A stretch of 5,493 nt of DNA from positions 1 through 5,493 of the forward strand of contig JAYTOM010000525.1 of assembly GCA_043747765.1 (NCBI GenBank), in the 5' to 3' direction. Shown here one piece after another: positions 1-3,704 of this stretch. Position 1 is the stretch's first letter. Each line of letters opens with the position of its first letter. Source of the DNA: WLMZ01 sp043747765 (GTDB lineage Bacteria > Actinomycetota > Acidimicrobiia > Acidimicrobiales > Ilumatobacteraceae). The position numbers and the translations under genes are program-made. The notes beneath the pieces are model-generated. The model was not told the origin of the DNA, searched no databases, and saw nothing but the letters and a program-made list of their open reading frames with translations.

Positions 1-141
1 GTCCGGCGTACGGACGACTGCGTAGCCGAAAGCGAAGCCGAGACCCGCGGCCAGGCAGCACGCTCCAACACTGATCAGCGCTCGCCGCCACGGCCGCAAC
101 ACACGTGGGCGGGCAAGCCAGGGCTGGACACCGTACGTCAC
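1..141 (-). CDS. N-terminal fragment of a membrane-anchored or exported protein, runs off the left edge
   Basis: An open frame begins with GTG at 141-139 and stays open for 47 codons to base 1. The first 20 residues are rich in Arg and Pro (RPRVLRPWRR at 11-20). A hydrophobic stretch of about 23 residues follows (ALISVGACCL, then AAGLGFAFGYAVV), so the N-terminus looks like a cytoplasmic basic tail followed by a membrane anchor or uncleaved signal. There is no clear lipobox and no recognisable domain in the visible part. It lies 28 bases after the stop of the cysteine-rich gene on the same strand and may be co-transcribed with it. No convincing ribosome binding site or -10 box precedes the GTG, so the start is uncertain. 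The call rests mainly on the charge and hydrophobicity pattern. Confidence 0.45.
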   Translation of the reverse strand, partial: MTYGVQPWLARPRVLRPWRRALISVGACCLAAGLGFAFGYAVVRTPD

Positions 142-169
142 GAGATTCTGGTACCCGTGTGCGACACGA

Positions 170-559
170 TCAGACGCCCGGGATCTCCCCAGGACGCTGA
201 TCGGCAGTTCGGTGCCACCGGCTGAATCTTGGTTGACCCCTTGCTATCCACTCAGCTCGATACTCAGCGAAGGACTGAGGGTCTGAGGTGCCCGGGTTGT
301 CGTCATTGCCGAACTCGAAGCCACAACACGGACAAACCTCGTAGGACGGTCGACCGAAAATATCCTCGTACGGCGGAATCAACGCATCGACCTCATCGAC
401 AGGCCAGCATTCGTATGGCTTCACCGTCAGCCCGGCCGTGCCGCATACCGGACAGGTGAAGATGCATGCAGCCTCGCATAGACAGCCGTGCCGATCGGCA
501 GTTCGGATCGGGATCAGTCGAGGCCGAGAACGGTCAGGATCGCTTCGTCTATCGCCCAC
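170..559 (-). CDS. Small zinc-ribbon cysteine-rich (CPCC-type) protein of unknown function
   Basis: The 129-residue frame has CPVC at 36-39 and CPCC at 76-79, two CxxC knuckles about 37 residues apart that would bind one zinc ion as a zinc ribbon. Between them is an aromatic, acidic segment. After the second knuckle comes GFEFGNDDNPG (80-90) and then SFAEYRAEWIARG (96-108), the typical C-terminal half of short bacterial CPCC-like proteins, whose role is unknown. The start is doubtful. The only conventional in-frame start is GTG at 559, which lies 46 bases inside mazF and gives a 33-residue leader unlike the family. Family members usually begin just before the first CxxC, near residue 33, where the frame has only ATC (461-463), preceded by a GAGG. 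Translation may be coupled to mazF. The same four residues, RTAD, occur at 19-22 and 117-120, encoded by a 14-base direct repeat. Confidence 0.72.
   Translation of the reverse strand: MGDRRSDPDRSRPRLIPIRTADRHGCLCEAACIFTCPVCGTAGLTVKPYECWPVDEVDALIPPYEDIFGRPSYEVCPCCGFEFGNDDNPGTSDPQSFAEYRAEWIARGQPRFSRWHRTADQRPGEIPGV
199..212. repeat. 14-base direct repeat, copy 1 (second copy 493-506)
   Basis: The word GATCGGCAGTTCGG occurs here, in the C-terminal codons of the cysteine-rich gene, and again at 493-506 near its N-terminus, in the same orientation and 294 bases apart. The zinc-ribbon core lies entirely between the copies. The word resembles the start of the 2675/3584 element (GATCTGCCGCTCGG, 11 of 14 positions). 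One 14-base match could be chance in GC-rich DNA, so confidence in function is low. Confidence 0.4.
493..506. repeat. 14-base direct repeat, copy 2 (first copy 199-212)
   Basis: This is the second copy of GATCGGCAGTTCGG, located just beyond the mazF stop codon (514-516) in the direction of transcription. It therefore sits at the boundary between the mazEF unit and the cysteine-rich gene. It overlaps the perfect palindrome GCCGATCGGC at 490-499. On the minus strand both copies read CCGAACTGCCGATC. Confidence 0.4.
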
Positions 560-831
560 ATTTCCGACGAGGTGAGACGGCCGACTCGACGCCCGAGGCG
601 CTGCACGTCGACGGCGCCGAGCTGTTCGACCAGCACACGAGTCGAGCCCCCCGATACCTCGACCTCCGGGCGGAACGACGCCGGCCGGGCGCTGCGAGAC
701 GTCGGAGCGACGACCACCACCGAACGGGGGAGCAACGCATCCGACTGGACGACGAGACCATACCGCTCGCCCTGCTGCTCATGTCCAAGACCCTTGGGTA
801 CCTTGAAGCGGTAGACGTCACCCCGCTGCAC
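514..831 (-). CDS. mazF: MazF/PemK-family endoribonuclease toxin
   Basis: This 105-residue protein matches the MazF family in length and motif order. It has the N-terminal strand RGDVYRF (3-9), then GHEQQGERYGLVVQSDAL (16-33) with the conserved Arg23 of the GxR turn. VVVVAPTSRS (38-47) supplies the Thr/Ser normally near the active site, and TRVLVEQLGAVDV (64-76) and an alpha-helical tail follow. Family members cleave mRNA at short sequences in the cytoplasm and are neutralised by the protein encoded just upstream. The GTG start (831-829) lies inside the last codons of the antitoxin gene, a 14-base overlap. A strong GGAGG (minus strand of 838-842) sits six bases before it, so toxin translation is coupled to antitoxin translation. 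Nothing suggests inactivation. The cleavage sequence cannot be predicted. Confidence 0.9.
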   Translation of the reverse strand: MQRGDVYRFKVPKGLGHEQQGERYGLVVQSDALLPRSVVVVAPTSRSARPASFRPEVEVSGGSTRVLVEQLGAVDVQRLGRRVGRLTSSEMWAIDEAILTVLGLD

Positions 832-1057
832 GCATTGCCTCCATCATCGAGGCCACGGCGAGCATCTCAGCACGATCATCGGCGTCCACCTCGAGGGCGG
901 CAGACTCTCGAGCAACCTCGTGACGCCTTCGCATACGCTCTGCGGACGCCAGGAGCGACATCCGGATCGCCTCGGACCTGCTCAGGCCCGTCGCTTCGAG
1001 CATGCGCAGTGCCTGTTCTGCGTCATCATCGAGCCGGACCGAAATTGCTTTCGCCAT
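818..1057 (-). CDS. Ribbon-helix-helix antitoxin of the MazEF pair
   Basis: The 79-residue protein opens with AISVRLDDDAEQALRML (4-20) and continues LSRSEAIRMSLLASAERM (25-42), the beta strand, helix A and helix B of a ribbon-helix-helix DNA-binding fold. The acidic, Ala/Met-rich C-terminus (ALEVDADDRAEM and onward) is the part expected to bind and mask the toxin. It begins at ATG 1057-1055. A -10-like hexamer ends six bases before the ATG, so the transcript is probably leaderless. As in other such modules, the dimer alone or with MazF would repress its own promoter through the palindrome at 1064-1084. The 14-base overlap with mazF supports a functional pair. This is a RHH antitoxin rather than an AbrB-type MazE, so the mazE symbol is not used. 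Confidence 0.88.
   Translation of the reverse strand: MAKAISVRLDDDAEQALRMLEATGLSRSEAIRMSLLASAERMRRRHEVARESAALEVDADDRAEMLAVASMMEAMRAAG
838..842 (-). promoter_or_regulatory. Shine-Dalgarno site of mazF inside the antitoxin gene
   Basis: The minus strand reads GGAGG here, six bases before the GTG at 831-829. It fixes the GTG as the toxin start and explains translation from within the overlapping antitoxin frame. Confidence 0.75.
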
Positions 1058-1092
1058 ACGTCAAGTATGACAGAACGTCATACTCAACACAA
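1058..1092 (-). promoter_or_regulatory. mazEF promoter with palindromic operator, leaderless start
   Basis: On the minus strand there is TTGTGT (1092-1087), a 17-base spacer, CATACT (1069-1064), then six bases and the ATG. A perfect inverted repeat, AGTATGAC (1064-1071) and GTCATACT (1077-1084) around the five bases AGAAC, covers the -10 hexamer and most of the spacer. This is where a ribbon-helix-helix repressor would block RNA polymerase, so it is the likely autoregulatory operator. The dyad is exact. The promoter hexamers are approximate. Confidence 0.62.
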
Positions 1093-1104
1093 CCGCATCG
1101 GGAT

Positions 1105-1150
1105 AGCGCCGAATGCCCGCTCCGCGCTCGTTCTGTCAAGCGCGAAGCGG
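1105..1150. repeat. Stem-loop element after the recombinase gene, related to the 3584-3660 element
   Basis: CCGCTCCGCGCT (1117-1128) and AGCGCGAAGCGG (1139-1150) form a 12-base stem with one non-Watson-Crick position around a 10-base loop. Bases 1105-1129, read on the minus strand, match 3636-3660 at 23 of 25 positions and end in ATTCGGCGCT. The element starts 11 bases after the recombinase stop codon in the direction of transcription and ends before the mazEF -35 box. It could be a transcription terminator without a U tract, or a recombination site of the neighbouring recombinase. The shared sequence with a distant locus favours the second. Confidence 0.6.
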
Positions 1151-1160
1151 ACATTTCTGA

Positions 1161-2072
1161 CTATCGGGATGCGCCGGCGATGAAGGTGGACACGATGTAG
1201 GTGGCGTGTCGGTCGAGTGACACGCGGGCCCGGTCGTAGCGCATCGTGGTCCTCGGGTCAGCATGGCTCGCGGCTTCTTGGACATCACAGAGCGCGACGC
1301 CGGCATCGAGGGCGGCGGTGATGAACGCGTGACGCAACGTGTGCGGACCGACGCGCTTGTGGATCCCTGCCCGTCGGGCGATCCGTCGCCCGACTCTGGC
1401 GGCGCCGTGACGGTCGAGTCGTCCGCCGGTGCGGTCGCAGAAGATCGGTCCTTCGCGGCGTTCGCCGACGGCGAGATCGACCGCGCGGGCGGTTCGTGGT
1501 GCGAGAGGGATGGTCACGGTCTTTCCGCCTTTGCGGTGGATGACGAGGGTGCGGTGACCGCGTTCGAGACCGAGTTGTTCGATGTTCGCTCCGATCGCTT
1601 CGGAGACGCGCAGCCCGTTCAATGCGAGCAACGAGATCAGCGCGTGATCGCGAGCGCCGGCGAGGCCGGCCGCGACGAGCATCGCGCCGACTTCGTTGCG
1701 GTCGAGTCCGGTGGCGTTGGACTCGTAGTCCAGGCGTGGTCGACGTACGTGTACGGCGGGTGACCGGTCGAGCAGTCCTTCCTCGACCGAATACCGGAAC
1801 AGGGACGTGATCGTGCACAGCCGGCGTGAGATCGTCGCCCGCGCCCGGCCGAGCGTTTCGAGGTTCCGGGCGAACGCTTCGATGTCGCTGCGGGTCACGC
1901 TGAACAAGCCGGAGTGGCGGTCGTGACACCGCTGCGCGAACTGGCGGAGATCGAGTGCGTAGGCGTCGCGGGTCAGGCCGGAGTAGCCGCCGAGGAAGCC
2001 TGCGAGTGTTCGCAGTTCGACCTCGGTGAACACGTCAGCAGTGACCACGCTCAACGTCGTGGAATGAGTCAT
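1161..2072 (-). CDS. XerC/XerD-type tyrosine site-specific recombinase (integrase)
   Basis: The protein has 303 residues. An N-terminal SAM-like core-binding domain spans roughly residues 13-105. It includes TRDAYALDLRQFAQRC (34-49) and ATISRRLCTITSLFRYSVEEG (79-99). The catalytic domain spans about 120-300. All active-site residues are visible: Arg155 in NGLRVSEA, Lys181 in HRKGGK, His244 and Arg247 in PHTLRH, His270 in ASHADPRTT and nucleophile Tyr279 in MRYDRA. The enzyme should cut and rejoin DNA through a 3'-phosphotyrosine intermediate. I chose ATG 2072-2070 because AAAGGA lies eight bases before it. A GTG 45 bases upstream would add 15 unsupported residues. The region between patch III and HxLRH is short, so the extra domain of integron IntI proteins is not apparent. 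It is followed by a repeat-family stem-loop (1105-1150) and is divergent from a lipoprotein gene. Confidence 0.93.
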   Translation of the reverse strand: MTHSTTLSVVTADVFTEVELRTLAGFLGGYSGLTRDAYALDLRQFAQRCHDRHSGLFSVTRSDIEAFARNLETLGRARATISRRLCTITSLFRYSVEEGLLDRSPAVHVRRPRLDYESNATGLDRNEVGAMLVAAGLAGARDHALISLLALNGLRVSEAIGANIEQLGLERGHRTLVIHRKGGKTVTIPLAPRTARAVDLAVGERREGPIFCDRTGGRLDRHGAARVGRRIARRAGIHKRVGPHTLRHAFITAALDAGVALCDVQEAASHADPRTTMRYDRARVSLDRHATYIVSTFIAGASR

Positions 2073-2191
2073 CCTCGGGTTCCTTTCAAAACAGGCCAGA
2101 ACCGCGACGTCCGTCACCGGACGAGGCGACTCTCAACCAGGCGAACCCGACACCGTAGAACCCGCCCAGCCCCACCAAGACCAGTCGGCCC
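2073..2191. other. Divergent intergenic region with a small dyad and repeated GAACCCG words
   Basis: This spacer lies between the recombinase and the divergent lipoprotein gene. It holds CGTCCG (2108-2113) and CGGACG (2118-2123) around four bases. GAACCCG occurs at 2143-2149 and 2158-2164 (15 bases apart), with an inverted copy, CGGGTTC, at 2076-2082. These may bind a regulator or the recombinase itself, but the words are short and could be chance. No clear recombinase promoter was identified. Confidence 0.3.
2081..2086 (-). promoter_or_regulatory. Ribosome binding site of the recombinase
   Basis: The minus strand reads AAAGGA, eight bases before the ATG at 2072. It decides the start over the upstream in-frame GTG at 2117. 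Confidence 0.7.
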
Positions 2192-2226
2192 TTGCATAAC
2201 CGCGCCAGAGCGAGCAATCTGCTCGC
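2192..2226 (+). promoter_or_regulatory. Leaderless promoter with palindrome abutting the lipoprotein start
   Basis: TTGCAT (2192-2197), a 17-base spacer, CAATCT (2215-2220), then six bases and ATG 2227. The inverted repeat GCGAGCA (2210-2216) and TGCTCGC (2220-2226), three bases apart, covers the -10 hexamer and ends exactly at the start codon. It suits a repressor site over the transcription start. No Shine-Dalgarno sequence is present, which agrees with a leaderless mRNA. Confidence 0.5.
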
Positions 2227-2661
2227 ATGCGACGGGGCCGCGCGTTCGCGTTTGTTGGTGCGATCGGCCTGCTCGCGGGGTGTAGCCACGAGTGCAACAA
2301 GATGGGGTGCACCGCTGGCGTGAATGTGTGGATCCCGAACGCGTTCCCGGTGGCACAGTTGCCCGTGGAGGTCACGACTTGTGCCGACGCGGTGTGCAAC
2401 ACGGCCACCTTCCCTGCTGGCTCGGCGCAGGGACAGACAACCTTCGTCGTGAGCGGGATGGTGATCCTGAACGAGACGCGCGAGCGAGACGTTGCAGTGA
2501 CCGTGGAGGTGAAGTCGATGACAGACGACGTGATCCTGGTGCAGGCATCGGGTCCAGCGCACCTGCGTCGCTCGCAGCCCAACGGCGCAGGTTGCGAGCC
2601 CGTGTGTTACGGCGCTGCCCTCACGTATCCCGGGACGGACACCCTCCTCCAGAAGCCCTGA
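2227..2661 (+). CDS. Small cysteine-rich secreted lipoprotein, unknown function
   Basis: The 144-residue protein begins MRRGRAFAFVGAIGLLAGC, a basic N-region, hydrophobic core and lipobox LAGC with Cys19 as the predicted lipidation site. It should be anchored on the outer face of the cell membrane. Six further cysteines (23, 28, 52, 57, 123, 127) come in three pairs spaced five, five and four residues apart, suggesting disulfides. Between them are beta-rich segments such as VNVWIPNAF (32-40) and RDVAVTVEVKSM (87-98), compatible with a small beta sandwich. I recognise no family. It is divergent from the recombinase and is preceded by its own promoter. After the stop comes the 2675-2745 element. 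The signal peptide makes the reading frame secure; the function is open. Confidence 0.82.
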   Translation: MRRGRAFAFVGAIGLLAGCSHECNKMGCTAGVNVWIPNAFPVAQLPVEVTTCADAVCNTATFPAGSAQGQTTFVVSGMVILNETRERDVAVTVEVKSMTDDVILVQASGPAHLRRSQPNGAGCEPVCYGAALTYPGTDTLLQKP

Positions 2662-2674
2662 CAGTTACCGCCCC

Positions 2675-2745
2675 GATCTGCCGCTCGGCGCTTTACGTCT
2701 ACATCGTCAACACATGTTGACGACGTGCGGTGGCGGGCGTAGCGT
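2675..2745. repeat. Boundary element sharing an identical 18-base word with 3584-3601
   Basis: GATCTGCCGCTCGGCGCT at 2675-2692 is identical to 3584-3601. The word GCGGGCGT follows 58 bases after the element start here (2733-2740) and 61 bases after it in the second copy (3645-3652), so the two loci appear to share both ends of a 70 to 77 base element. The centre here is filled by the perfect hairpin TCGTCAACA/TGTTGACGA (2704-2712 and 2715-2723). The element lies between the lipoprotein stop and the TA-like pair and contains the promoter of that pair. Confidence 0.6.
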
Positions 2746-2751
2746 TGAGTC
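2704..2751 (+). promoter_or_regulatory. Strong-looking leaderless promoter with operator-like palindrome
   Basis: TTGACG (2717-2722), a 17-base spacer, TAGCGT (2740-2745), then six bases and GTG 2752. A perfect 9-base inverted repeat, TCGTCAACA (2704-2712) and TGTTGACGA (2715-2723), two bases apart, covers the -35 hexamer. The product of the second gene of the pair has a helix-turn-helix and is the obvious candidate to bind it. Alternatively, the dyad is the tip of the repeat element's stem. Confidence 0.62.
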
Positions 2752-2988
2752 GTGGACATCGATCCAACAGCACGCAAGCAGCGCGTGCCCGACGACGACA
2801 TGGTCCACGCCTTCCGGCACCACTGGAGGGCCTACGAGACGAACGATCCGGATGTGACGATGTTCATCGGTCCCTCAACGGCGGGAGAGCCGTTGGAGAT
2901 CGGTGTCGTCATCGACGACGGGGGCATGGCGATTATCCACGCGATGCCCGCCAGAGCCAAGTTCCTGAAGGGATGGTGGACACCATGA
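2752..2988 (+). CDS. Putative toxin-like small protein, first gene of a TA-like pair
   Basis: This 78-residue protein begins with GTG, which probably lies at or very near the transcription start. After a polar N-terminus come a helix DDDMVHAFRHHWRAYE (14-29), a strand and loop DVTMFIGPSTAGEPLEIGVVI (34-54) and the C-terminal motif IIHAMPARAKFLKGW (61-75). The pattern of a His-rich helix, a hydrophobic beta pair with GxxxxG, and HAMPAR at the end resembles small actinobacterial proteins related to the BrnT or DUF4258 ribonuclease-like toxins. That assignment is from memory of the motif, not from a search. Its stop overlaps the next ATG as ATGA, the usual tight coupling of TA modules. It could instead be a small uncharacterised protein without toxicity. 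Confidence 0.7.
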   Translation: MDIDPTARKQRVPDDDMVHAFRHHWRAYETNDPDVTMFIGPSTAGEPLEIGVVIDDGGMAIIHAMPARAKFLKGWWTP

Positions 2989-3245
2989 GCGAAACAAGAG
3001 CGAAGCGAGCAGCGACTCTCGAGGCGTGGGCCGACAACGTCGACGAGATCGACCTCGTCCTCGCCAACACCGACGCTCTCAAGGCAATCGCGGTGTTCGC
3101 CGACCGCCGCGATCGCGTCGAGGCGGCCTTGACCGAAGCGGTGCGCGCTGCCCGGCACACAGGGCGGTCGTGGAACGAGATCGGCACGATGCTCGGCGTC
3201 ACCAAGCAGGCCGCTCAACGCAAGTACTCCAAGCTCGCCAGCTAG
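2985..3245 (+). CDS. Small helix-turn-helix protein, likely antitoxin or regulator
   Basis: I use ATG 2985, which overlaps the upstream TGA as ATGA, giving 86 residues. The N-terminal two thirds are helical and charged (EAWADNVDEIDLVL, 13-26; FADRRDRVEAALTEAVRAAR, 38-57). Residues 58-82 (HTGRSWNEIGTMLGV followed by TKQAAQRKYS) form a classic helix-turn-helix: W63 and I66 precede the turn, and the Gly71-Val72-Thr73 turn leads into the KQAAQRKY recognition helix. The protein should bind DNA, most simply the palindrome at 2704-2723 ahead of the operon. It probably pairs with the protein before it. A long in-frame extension from 2730 would run through the first gene and is not credible. Confidence 0.8.
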   Translation: MSETRAKRAATLEAWADNVDEIDLVLANTDALKAIAVFADRRDRVEAALTEAVRAARHTGRSWNEIGTMLGVTKQAAQRKYSKLAS

Positions 3246-3256
3246 CGCGGAACAAC

Positions 3257-3280
3257 TACAGATCGGCGCTACTCGGTTCT
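3257..3280. repeat. Possible degenerate copy of the boundary element
   Basis: CAGAT (3259-3263) followed by CGGCGCT (3264-3270), then TCGG and TTCTGC (3279-3284 region) recalls 3582-3613, where the same words CAGAT, CGGCGCT, TCG and TTCTGC occur in the same order, with eight extra bases after CAGAT. The copy straddles the stop codon of the minus-strand nucleotidyltransferase, which would thus be flanked by direct repeats about 325-330 bases apart. The similarity is gapped and weaker than that of the other copies. Confidence 0.35.
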
Positions 3281-3553
3281 GCGAGTGACCAGCTGCAACT
3301 CGACCATCGTCCCGTCGAGGCGGAACGCCCGCTTGTGAGGGAAGCGCTTCGCGACGATCTCATCCTTGGAAGTCAGCCAACGATCGAGGTCCGTGATGTC
3401 GGCATCGGTGACGACAAGGTCCACATCGGAATGCGGCCGAGGCGGTTCCAGCCCCAGGAATTCGCGACTCCACCCACCGACCAACGCAACCTTGAAGCCC
3501 GCAGCCTCGACCAGTCGGAGAGCGCCTATCGCCCGGTTGCCACTGTCGTTCAC
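3269..3553 (-). CDS. Short nucleotidyltransferase-like protein (MNT/aminoglycoside-adenylyltransferase-like), probably C-terminally shortened
   Basis: I use GTG 3553-3551, giving 94 residues. The key motif is ALVGGWSREFLGL (24-36) followed by PHSDVDLVV (40-48), the GG(W/S)...DxD signature of polymerase-beta-like nucleotidyltransferases, with two metal-binding Asp residues. Residues 68-88 (AKRFPHKRAFRL then DGTMVELQLV) match the strand with the third acidic residue. Relatives that I recall as ANT(2'')-like enzymes continue some 50 or more residues with an aromatic tail. Here the stop follows LVTRRTE, so the protein may be truncated. It is convergent with the HTH gene, with only 23 bases between stops. 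The frame stays open upstream to 3793, but that overlaps the lipoprotein signal peptide and has no domain. Substrate unknown; resistance activity cannot be claimed. Confidence 0.72.
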   Translation of the reverse strand: MNDSGNRAIGALRLVEAAGFKVALVGGWSREFLGLEPPRPHSDVDLVVTDADITDLDRWLTSKDEIVAKRFPHKRAFRLDGTMVELQLVTRRTE

Positions 3554-3559
3554 ACTCCG

Positions 3560-3565
3560 AGCGTA
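3560..3565 (-). promoter_or_regulatory. Possible -10 hexamer of the nucleotidyltransferase gene
   Basis: The minus strand reads TACGCT here, exactly six bases before the GTG at 3553, the same distance as at the other leaderless starts. The -35 position (about 3583-3588, AGATCT) falls in the repeat element and does not match the consensus. The hexamer is the reason for preferring this start. Confidence 0.35.
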
Positions 3566-3583
3566 GGTCAAAGGTGTCGTGCA

Positions 3584-3660
3584 GATCTGCCGCTCGGCGC
3601 TCGTCGTTCTGCACTTGTGATCTCGCTTGCGTTGAGAGCGTGGAGCGGGCGTTCGGCGCT
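3584..3660. repeat. Complete boundary element with imperfect dyad symmetry, attC-like
   Basis: The left end (3584-3601) is identical to 2675-2692. The right end (3636-3660) matches 1105-1129, inverted, at 23 of 25 positions. CCGCTC and CGCTC (3590-3595, 3598-3602) pair with GAGCG and GAGCGG (3636-3640, 3643-3648) to give an 11-base stem interrupted by a two-base mismatch, with a 33-base loop. The right end reads GCGGGCGTTCGGCGCT. GTTCGGC (3651-3657) differs by one base type from the GTTRRRY core of integron attC sites. No matching GCCGAAC core was found on the left, which argues against a canonical attC. Confidence 0.6.
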
Positions 3661-3666
3661 TCAAGA

Positions 3667-3695
3667 GATTGGAACCTGGGCTCTCGTTGTAACGT
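3667..3695 (+). promoter_or_regulatory. Weak promoter candidate of the large lipoprotein gene
   Basis: TAACGT (3690-3695) fits the TANNNT -10 pattern and ends nine bases before ATG 3705. Upstream, TTGGAA (3669-3674) is 15 bases away, shorter than ideal. No Shine-Dalgarno sequence precedes the ATG, so a leaderless or near-leaderless transcript is possible. Confidence 0.35.
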
Positions 3696-3704
3696 CGAAG
3701 CATC

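Noticed and set aside
466..1200. Long plus-strand open frame of 244 codons
   Set aside because: It is antisense to mazF, the antitoxin and the end of the zinc-ribbon gene. Its composition is Arg/Pro-rich, typical of a shadow frame in GC-rich DNA, with no domain.
1285..1929. Minus-strand frame of 214 codons inside the recombinase
   Set aside because: Arg-rich shadow in another frame of a gene with full catalytic motifs.
1161..2072. Calling the recombinase a true integron integrase (intI)
   Set aside because: The characteristic additional segment between patch III and the HxLRH motif is not visible, and the neighbouring elements lack complete RYYYAAC/GTTRRRY core pairs.
2073..2117. GTG start adding 15 residues to the recombinase
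   Set aside because: The AAAGGA site lies eight bases before ATG 2072, and the extra residues do not extend the known domain.
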